A stretch of 12,537 nt of DNA from Bacteroidales bacterium UBA1745 (GTDB lineage Bacteria > Bacteroidota > Bacteroidia > Bacteroidales > UBA932). Below the pieces are notes generated by a model, which saw only the letters and a program-made list of their open reading frames with translations, was not told the origin of the DNA and did no database searches. The stretch covers positions 5,728-18,264 of the forward strand of contig DCHT01000064.1 in NCBI GenBank assembly GCA_002314885.1. Reading direction: 5' to 3'. The position numbers and the translations under genes were made by a program. Of this stretch, positions 8,088 to 12,537 are shown in pieces (position 1 is the first letter of the stretch; the number at the start of each line of letters is the position of its first letter).

Positions 8088-9047
8088 ATGAATAAATTAC
8101 TCGTATCACCATCACCTCACGTACATTCGCCTCTCTCTACCCAGAGACTGATGCTGGATGTAGTGATTGCGCTGCTGCCTGCAACAGTAGTGTCAGTGCT
8201 CTTCTATGGTTGGAGGGAACTGATGCTCGTAGCTGTCAGCATTGTAGCCTGCGTCGGACTTGAGTGGCTGATCACGCGCTTCCTTCTCAAGAGGAAGAGC
8301 ACCATTGCAGACCTCTCAGCCGTAGTTACGGGCCTCCTCCTCGCACTCAACGTGCCACCTACCTGTCCTTGGTGGGTCATCGTGATCGGCGCCATCTTCG
8401 CAGTAGGCGTGGCCAAGATGACCTTCGGCGGACTCGGCCAGAATACCTTCAACCCTGCAATCGCAGCACGTGTGTTCCTGCTCGTATCCTTCCCGGCCTA
8501 TATGACCGACTGGACCATTCCTGCAGGCTTCATCCACACTGACGCAGTCTCAGGTGCAACCCTCCTCGGCAAGTACGCTGAGGGCGGCATCGAGGCCATC
8601 CAAGGTACCGACTACCTCCACACCCTGCTCTTCAACATCGGTGGATCCGCAGGTGAGATTTCCGCAATCGCACTTCTCGCCGGCTTCGTTTACCTGCTTT
8701 GCCGCAGGGTAATCAAGCCTTGGATCACCCTCAGCATCTGGGGCACCGTGGCAGTGGCCGGCCTCCTCTTCTGGCTCATCAACCCTGGCCAGTATCCGGA
8801 TCCTGTCTTCTGTCTCCTCACCGGCGGTGTGCTCCTCGGTTCCATCTTTATGGCAACTGACTATGTGACTAGCCCTATGAGCGACTGGGGCGGCGTGGTA
8901 TTCGGCGTGGGCATCGGCCTCCTGACCGTGCTCATCAGGTACTTCGGTGCATATCCGGAGGGCGTGAGCTTCGCAATCCTCATTATGAATGCGTTCGTTC
9001 CGCTCATCAACAAGGCGTTCCACCAGAAAAAATACGGGAGGGCATAA
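8088..9047 (+). CDS. rnfD: Rnf complex subunit RnfD, membrane flavoprotein
   Basis: 319 residues from ATG 8088. The N-terminus MNKLLVSPSPHVHSPLSTQR is typical of the family, which is why the in-frame GTG three codons upstream (8079) was not chosen. About nine to ten hydrophobic segments mark an integral inner-membrane protein homologous to NqrB. The covalent FMN site is DAVSGATLL, with the flavin expected on T158. GGLGQNTFNPAIAARVFLL (114-132) and ATDYVTSPM (256-264) are conserved family stretches. RnfD is thought to take part in ion translocation together with RnfG. It lies 11 bp after rnfC and 3 bp before rnfG, consistent with one operon. Confidence 0.95.
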   Translation: MNKLLVSPSPHVHSPLSTQRLMLDVVIALLPATVVSVLFYGWRELMLVAVSIVACVGLEWLITRFLLKRKSTIADLSAVVTGLLLALNVPPTCPWWVIVIGAIFAVGVAKMTFGGLGQNTFNPAIAARVFLLVSFPAYMTDWTIPAGFIHTDAVSGATLLGKYAEGGIEAIQGTDYLHTLLFNIGGSAGEISAIALLAGFVYLLCRRVIKPWITLSIWGTVAVAGLLFWLINPGQYPDPVFCLLTGGVLLGSIFMATDYVTSPMSDWGGVVFGVGIGLLTVLIRYFGAYPEGVSFAILIMNAFVPLINKAFHQKKYGRA

Positions 9048-9050
9048 GCT

Positions 9051-9662
9051 ATGGCAGTGAATTCATCTTTCAAGAATATGACGCTCTGCCTGCTCGTGAT
9101 CTGCTTCGTCTGCTCGGCTCTTCTCGCCGGCGTGAACGTGCTCACGAAAGGCCCTATCGCCAAGGCTGTGGAGGCCAAGACCACCGCAGCTGTGACCGCT
9201 GTCGTGCCTGAGTGCGACATCGTTTCCAATGTGCAGTCCACTGAATTCAACGGCAACAACTACAACTATTATGTAGTAAGGCTCGGCGAGGACGTGGTCG
9301 GCTACGCCATCGAGACTTCAGTCAGCGGCTTCGGCGGCAACCTCAAGCTTATGGTAGGCTTCAACACCGAAGGCGTGGTCTGCAACACCTCAGTGCTCGA
9401 GTGCAATGAGACTCCTGGTCTCGGCGCAAAGTGCAAGGAGGCAGCCTTCGCTGACCAGTTCAAGGACTTCAACCCTTCAGTCAAGGCTCTCAAGGTCCGC
9501 AAGGACGGTGGCGACGTGGATGCCATTACCGCTTCCACCATCACTTCCAGGGCTTACAGCCTTGCAGTAGCAAATGCCTATGAGGTCTATAAGTCACTCA
9601 CCAGCGTACAGGAGGAAGCACCTGTTGCTGAAGAAGAAATAGGAGGAACAGACAATGAGTAA
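9051..9662 (+). CDS. rnfG: Rnf complex subunit RnfG, FMN-binding
   Basis: 203 residues. One N-terminal membrane helix (about 10-30) anchors a periplasmic FMN-binding domain. Conserved features are YAIETSVSGFGGNLKLMVGF (85-104), ETPGLGAK (120-127) and the covalent flavinylation site DAITASTITSRA (157-168), with FMN expected on T163. Flavin is normally attached by ApbE, which is not encoded in the window. The C-terminal tail (about 184-203) is acidic, and its last codons contain the Shine-Dalgarno sequence and start of rnfE (8-bp overlap). A purine-rich GGGAGGG (9036-9042) lies 8 nt before the ATG, within the end of rnfD. It starts 3 bp after the rnfD stop. Confidence 0.95.
   Translation: MAVNSSFKNMTLCLLVICFVCSALLAGVNVLTKGPIAKAVEAKTTAAVTAVVPECDIVSNVQSTEFNGNNYNYYVVRLGEDVVGYAIETSVSGFGGNLKLMVGFNTEGVVCNTSVLECNETPGLGAKCKEAAFADQFKDFNPSVKALKVRKDGGDVDAITASTITSRAYSLAVANAYEVYKSLTSVQEEAPVAEEEIGGTDNE
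9641..9646 (+). promoter_or_regulatory. Shine-Dalgarno sequence for rnfE
   Basis: AGGAGG lies 8 nt before the rnfE ATG at 9655 and is encoded within the last codons of rnfG. It supports the overlapping start of rnfE. Confidence 0.65.
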
Positions 9663-10239
9663 ACTGAACCTGATTACCAAAGGTCTGGTAAAGGAGAACC
9701 CTACCTTCGTACTTCTCCTCGGTATGTGTCCTACCCTGGCCACGACCACTTCCGCCATCAACGGTATGAGTATGGGTCTCGCGACTATGTTCGTGCTCAT
9801 CCTCTCCAATATGGCCATCAGCGCCATTGCGCGCTTCATTCCTGACAAGGTCCGCATCCCTGCCTACATCGTAGTGATCGCAACCTTCGTGACCCTCCTG
9901 CAGTTCCTGATGCAGGCCTTCGTGCCATCCATCTACGAGAGCCTCGGACTCTTCATCCCGCTCATCGTGGTGAACTGTATCATCCTCGGCCGTGCAGAGG
10001 CCTTCGCCAACAAGAACGGCGTCCTCGACTCCGCCCTTGACGGCATCGGTATCGGTCTGGGCTTCACCATCGCCCTCACCCTCCTCGGCATCATCCGCGA
10101 GCTCCTCGGCAACCTCTCCTTCTTCGGTTGGAAGTTCTGCCAGGCCGACGGCATCCTTGCCTTCGTGCTCGCTCCGGGCGCATTCATCGCCCTGGCTTAC
10201 CTTATTGTAGTATTCAGAAAAGTCGCAGAGAAGAAATAA
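9655..10239 (+). CDS. rnfE: Rnf complex subunit RnfE, membrane core
   Basis: 194 residues, about six membrane helices, homologous to NqrD/RsxE. With RnfA it forms a pseudo-symmetric membrane pair. The conserved cysteines are C25 in LLGMCPTLATT and C108 in VVNCIILGRAEAFA, which by analogy with Na+-NQR would help hold the [2Fe-2S] cluster in the membrane between the two subunits. NPTFVLLLG (15-23) and LDGIGIGLGFT (128-138) are typical of RnfE, which separates it from its paralog RnfA. The start overlaps the end of rnfG by 8 bp and is backed by a clear Shine-Dalgarno sequence; rnfA follows after 3 bp. Confidence 0.95.
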   Translation: MSKLNLITKGLVKENPTFVLLLGMCPTLATTTSAINGMSMGLATMFVLILSNMAISAIARFIPDKVRIPAYIVVIATFVTLLQFLMQAFVPSIYESLGLFIPLIVVNCIILGRAEAFANKNGVLDSALDGIGIGLGFTIALTLLGIIRELLGNLSFFGWKFCQADGILAFVLAPGAFIALAYLIVVFRKVAEKK

Positions 10240-10242
10240 GCT

Positions 10243-10842
10243 ATGGAGTATATATTGATCATCATTTCGGCGATATTCGTTAATAATATCGTACTGAGCC
10301 AGTTCTTGGGCATCTGCCCGTTCCTCGGCGTATCTTCAAAGCTTAACACGGCAGTCGGAATGTCCGGCGCGGTATGCTTCGTCATCACCCTCGCAACGGT
10401 CGTTACCTTCCTGCTCAACAAGCTTCTCGTGCTCTGCAACATCCAGTTCCTGCAGACCATCGCGTTCATCCTCGTCATCGCAGCCCTCGTGCAGATGGTC
10501 GAGATCGTGCTCAAGAAGATCAGCCCTAGCCTCTATCAGGCTCTCGGCATCTTCCTCCCGCTGATCACCACCAACTGCGCCGTACTCGGTGTCGCCATCA
10601 ACGTCGTTACCAAGGAGTTCACCTTCGCAGGTGGCCAGCCTCATATGTTCAACCTCGGTGAGGCTACCGTATATGCGCTTGCAACTTCCCTCGGCTACGG
10701 CCTCGCAATGATCCTCTTCGCAGGTCTCCGTGAGCAGATCGCTCTCAACAACGTTCCTAAGGCCTTCAAGGGCGTTCCAATCGCTCTCGTAACCGCCGGC
10801 ATCCTCGCAATGGCGTTTATGGGCTTCTCAGGAATGGTTTAG
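10243..10842 (+). CDS. rnfA: Rnf complex subunit RnfA, membrane core
   Basis: 199 residues, six membrane helices, homologous to NqrE/RsxA and paralogous to RnfE. Family motifs are IFVNNIVLSQFLGICPFLGVS (11-31, C25) and PLITTNCAVLGVA (106-118, C112); the two cysteines would complete the membrane [2Fe-2S] site with C25 and C108 of RnfE. GYGLAMILFAGLREQI (151-166) is typical of the C-terminal part. It is the last gene of the operon, starting 3 bp after rnfE in the same TAAGCTATG junction as rnfD-rnfG. A strong intrinsic terminator candidate lies 54 bp after its stop. Confidence 0.96.
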   Translation: MEYILIIISAIFVNNIVLSQFLGICPFLGVSSKLNTAVGMSGAVCFVITLATVVTFLLNKLLVLCNIQFLQTIAFILVIAALVQMVEIVLKKISPSLYQALGIFLPLITTNCAVLGVAINVVTKEFTFAGGQPHMFNLGEATVYALATSLGYGLAMILFAGLREQIALNNVPKAFKGVPIALVTAGILAMAFMGFSGMV

Positions 10843-10860
10843 TCTTGCTTTTTATTCGCC

Positions 10861-10967
10861 AACAGTCACGCGTCAGCTGACTGTTAGCGCCGTTTCGCCG
10901 CAACAGTCATCAAATGCGTGACTGTTGCGGCTTTTTTTACGTAACAGTCACGTTTCGCGTGACTGTT
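10861..10967. repeat. Three inverted repeats in an exact 41-bp period
   Basis: Arms AACAGTCA at 10861, 10902 and 10943 pair with TGACTGTT at 10878, 10919 and 10960. Each unit is 25 bp (8-bp arm, 9-bp loop, 8-bp arm), and the spacers are both 16 bp, so all six arms keep a 41-bp period. Loops differ (CGCGTCAGC, TCAAATGCG, CGTTTCGCG) while arms are perfect. In the middle unit the stem extends to 13 bp, in the third to 10 bp. The 12-mer CAACAGTCACGC occurs three times: plus strand at 10860-10871, minus strand at 10916-10927 and 10957-10968. No gene lies here. Possible roles are a regulator-binding array, REP-like elements or stacked RNA hairpins at the end of the rnf transcript. Confidence 0.85.
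10897..10938 (+). terminator. Intrinsic terminator of the rnf operon
   Basis: A perfect 13-bp stem GCCGCAACAGTCA (10897-10909) with TGACTGTTGCGGC (10919-10931), a 9-nt loop and a run of seven T (10932-10938) give a textbook Rho-independent terminator on the plus strand, 54 bp after rnfA. The core of the stem is the second unit of the 41-bp repeat array. Confidence 0.85.
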
Positions 10968-10971
10968 GGAG

Positions 10972-11035
10972 ATAAAATAAGCCCTCAGACCGCCTCGCAG
11001 AAAAATGCTCGGCTACGTCTGAGGGCTTATTTTAT
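10972..11035. terminator. Bidirectional terminator between convergent rnfA and DUF819 gene
   Basis: Two perfect 19-bp arms, ATAAAATAAGCCCTCAGAC (10972-10990) and GTCTGAGGGCTTATTTTAT (11017-11035), flank a 26-nt loop that may pair further (GCA/TGC and GCC/GGC). In both directions a GC-rich stem is followed by TTATTTTAT, so it can end transcripts from either side. It lies 27 bp from the stop of the minus-strand gene. A small terminal-inverted-repeat element is an alternative reading, but no flanking duplication was recognised. Confidence 0.75.
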
Positions 11036-11061
11036 TATTGATAGATAGTCAGTAAAACAAT

Positions 11062-12312
11062 TTAGAGCAGTGGCAGCAATCGTGAGATAGCGAAGCCGAG
11101 GTAGGTGCCTATGGCGTAGCCGATGATACCGATGCTGAGACCGGAGATGACGACGCGGCGGTTCTTCATCGCGGCGGCCATCATCGGTACGAACGGAGGC
11201 GAGCAGATGAAGGCGGTGGAGGCGATGATGACGGTGTCGGAGTCGATGCGGAAGATCTTGGCGAGGAGGATCTGGAGGGTAAAGGAGCCGAAGATCACGA
11301 GGGCGAGGTAGCCCAGTATGCTGAGGCTGCCGCTGAAGTCCATTGCCTTGATGTCGGCCATTGAGGCCACTGTGATGCTGAATACGTAGATGCAGTACAT
11401 TCCGATATCGTCGGCGATCTTGAGGGCGCGCAGACGGCTGTTGAAGGAGGCTGCGATGCCAAGAGTCGTGAGGACAAGGATGAAGACGGTCATAAACCAT
11501 TCGCCAGGCACGAGTTTGTTGAAGCCGATGGCAATGCCGGCGGAGATGCCCACGAGGGCGATTGTGATGCCGATGAGTATGCCGGCCTGCTTCCACCAAA
11601 GGCCGCTGAAGCGCTTAGGTTTGCTGCTGTCGGAGGTGGCGTCGGCCACCGTGAAGGAGGCGTCTTCAGGCGAGAGCGGAGCTCCGTATGGCAGGAACTT
11701 GCGGAAGAGCTTGATGCCGCAGGAAATCAGGAAGGTCAGGAAGAGGAAACTGATGACCATATCGTAGGAGTTCAGCAGCACATAGGTCTCTCCGCCGACT
11801 CCCAGCATAGTCTGCAGGGCGGCAAGGTTGACGGTGCCTCCAGTGTACACTCCCGTGAGCATTCCTCCGATCTTCGCGGCCGTGGTGCCTGTGCCTGCGA
11901 TTTCCCCGCTTGCGACTGCAGCCTGGCTTGTCGTCACCAGGGACGATGCGTCGATTGCCTTGTGGAATATCAGGTAGCCCGCTACGACTGCGCAGATCAC
12001 CGAGAATATGCCCGTCACGAGTGCCAGGACCTGATTCTTCGTCTCGCTCTTGCGGAAGGAGCAGCCGAAGAGCATCAGTGGAATCGCCAGCGGCACCATC
12101 GCGCTGGTCAGGATGTCCTGGATGCCATAGAGCCCTTCAGGCCTGGCAATGCACTCCGGCAGTCCCGGAATAAGTCCCAGATTGCCCAGTATGATACCTA
12201 ATATATATAATACGAGGATGGGGCCGATCTTGCCCAGCCACTTGTAGCGCTTGCAGAGCCACATAATGCCTGCCGGTGCCAGCAGGAAGATAATCAGGTA
12301 AGCGAATTTCAT
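11062..12312 (-). CDS. DUF819 family integral membrane protein (putative transporter)
   Basis: 416 residues from ATG 12312. About ten or more hydrophobic segments cover nearly the whole protein, broken by a hydrophilic loop at about 208-237. Family-like stretches are KIGPILVLYILGIILGNLG (28-46), GGMLTGVYTGGTVNLAAL (149-166) and, near the C-terminus, STAFICSPPFVPMMAAAM (365-382) followed by a Gly-rich helix. DUF819 proteins (YjcL-like) belong to a clan of ion and carboxylate transporters, but their substrate is unknown. The reading frame stays open for 61 more codons upstream (to an ATG at 12495), but that part is translated repeat sequence with no hydrophobic start; MKFAYLIIFLLAPAG is the natural N-terminus and a -7 box lies just before it. 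The gene is convergent with the rnf operon and probably monocistronic. Confidence 0.88.
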   Translation of the reverse strand: MKFAYLIIFLLAPAGIMWLCKRYKWLGKIGPILVLYILGIILGNLGLIPGLPECIARPEGLYGIQDILTSAMVPLAIPLMLFGCSFRKSETKNQVLALVTGIFSVICAVVAGYLIFHKAIDASSLVTTSQAAVASGEIAGTGTTAAKIGGMLTGVYTGGTVNLAALQTMLGVGGETYVLLNSYDMVISFLFLTFLISCGIKLFRKFLPYGAPLSPEDASFTVADATSDSSKPKRFSGLWWKQAGILIGITIALVGISAGIAIGFNKLVPGEWFMTVFILVLTTLGIAASFNSRLRALKIADDIGMYCIYVFSITVASMADIKAMDFSGSLSILGYLALVIFGSFTLQILLAKIFRIDSDTVIIASTAFICSPPFVPMMAAAMKNRRVVISGLSIGIIGYAIGTYLGFAISRLLPLL

Positions 12313-12319
12313 AGTGACA

Positions 12320-12327
12320 CAAAGATA
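12320..12327 (-). promoter_or_regulatory. -7 box of the DUF819 gene
   Basis: The minus strand reads TATCTTTG, matching TAnnTTTG, 7 bp before the ATG at 12312. No TTTG is seen 19-21 bp upstream; that position falls inside an inverted repeat (12342-12369). The expected transcript would have a leader of only about 4 nt. Confidence 0.5.
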
Positions 12328-12341
12328 CAAATTTGGCGCAG

Positions 12342-12369
12342 AAGTAGTGCCACTAGTACTGCACCACTT
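12342..12369. promoter_or_regulatory. Operator-like inverted repeat upstream of the DUF819 gene
   Basis: Arms AAGTAGTGC (12342-12350) and GCACCACTT (12361-12369) pair with one mismatch around a 10-bp centre, CACTAGTACT. It covers the expected -33 position of the DUF819 promoter, which would suit a regulator binding site. This is inference from position and symmetry only. Confidence 0.35.
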
Positions 12370-12378
12370 TCCGGCCTT

Positions 12379-12494
12379 GCCACAGAAACAAACTTTTGCC
12401 CCATAGACTGTTTCTGTGTCCACGTTTTGCCCGAAAATGCCGTTTTTCCTGCCACAGAAACAATCTTTTGCCCCATAGATCGTTTCTGTGGCCA
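12379..12494. repeat. Two 44-bp near-identical repeats, each an inverted repeat, at 72-bp period
   Basis: Copy A (12379-12422) and copy B (12451-12494) match at 40 of 44 positions. Each has inverted ends: CACAGAAACA/TGTTTCTGTG in A (10 bp, 12381-12390 and 12409-12418) and GCCACAGAAAC/GTTTCTGTGGC in B (11 bp, 12451-12461 and 12482-12492), with the shared centre CTTTTGCCCCATAG. A further TTTTGCCC lies in the 28-bp spacer (12425-12432). The array is 66 bp upstream of the DUF819 start. More copies could lie beyond the window edge; 12495-12537 shows none. Function unknown: regulator sites or a dispersed intergenic repeat. Confidence 0.75.
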
Positions 12495-12537
12495 ACTTCG
12501 TGTCCTTCGGTAGCCACGCCCCCTCGCCGGCAACGGC

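Noticed and set aside
10860..10967. CRISPR array or integron attC sites for the 41-bp repeats
   Set aside because: The repeats are palindromes of 25 bp with variable loops and 16-bp spacers, too short for CRISPR, and the arms lack the GTTRRRY/RYYYAAC core pattern of attC; no cas or integrase gene is near.
10972..11035. Insertion element with 19-bp terminal inverted repeats
   Set aside because: Position between convergent genes and T-rich tails on both sides fit a bidirectional terminator better; no target-site duplication was recognised.

Overview
The window looks like chromosomal DNA of a high-GC member of the Bacteroidota, most likely order Bacteroidales. The signs are: promoters of the Bacteroidetes type (-7 box TAnnTTTG, best case TTTG-N19-TAAATTTG before alaS); mostly no Shine-Dalgarno sequence; a run of alaS, M23 peptidase and MerR genes that I associate with Bacteroidales; and an Rnf operon in the order rseC-rnfB-C-D-G-E-A. 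Codons end mostly in G or C. Nothing in the window fixes the genus.

Layout. Positions 1-491 (minus) hold the N-terminal part of alanyl-tRNA synthetase, cut by the window edge. A 71-bp divergent promoter region separates it from a plus-strand set: two tandem membrane-anchored M23 peptidases joined by an ATGA overlap, then a small MerR-type regulator (563-2830). After a 92-bp gap with a promoter come a coiled-coil zinc-ribbon protein, the replicative helicase DnaB, the RseC-like protein and the complete Rnf complex (rnfBCDGEA, 2923-10842). The gaps in this run are 12 bp or less, so zinc ribbon-dnaB-rseC-rnf may be one nine-gene transcription unit. A second promoter seems to lie inside rseC, in a strikingly AT-rich stretch. 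From 10843 to 11061 there is no gene: this stretch holds three hairpins in an exact 41-bp period, the middle one shaped like an intrinsic terminator, followed by a long bidirectional terminator hairpin. Positions 11062-12312 (minus) encode a DUF819-family membrane protein. Its upstream region (12313-12537) holds a -7 box, an operator-like inverted repeat and two 44-bp near-identical repeats at a 72-bp period; I see no gene there.

How the genes work together. The Rnf subunits form a membrane complex that moves electrons between reduced ferredoxin and NAD+ and couples this to Na+ or H+ translocation. RnfB takes electrons from ferredoxin, RnfC handles NAD(H), RnfD and RnfG carry covalent FMN, and RnfA/RnfE form the membrane core with a paired-cysteine iron-sulfur site. 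RseC probably assists assembly or reduction of an Fe-S or redox partner. The M23 pair points to peptidoglycan remodelling. No tRNA, rRNA, CRISPR array or transposase was seen. The coding content is mostly housekeeping; the unexplained material is in the non-coding repeats and in the AT-rich island of rseC.
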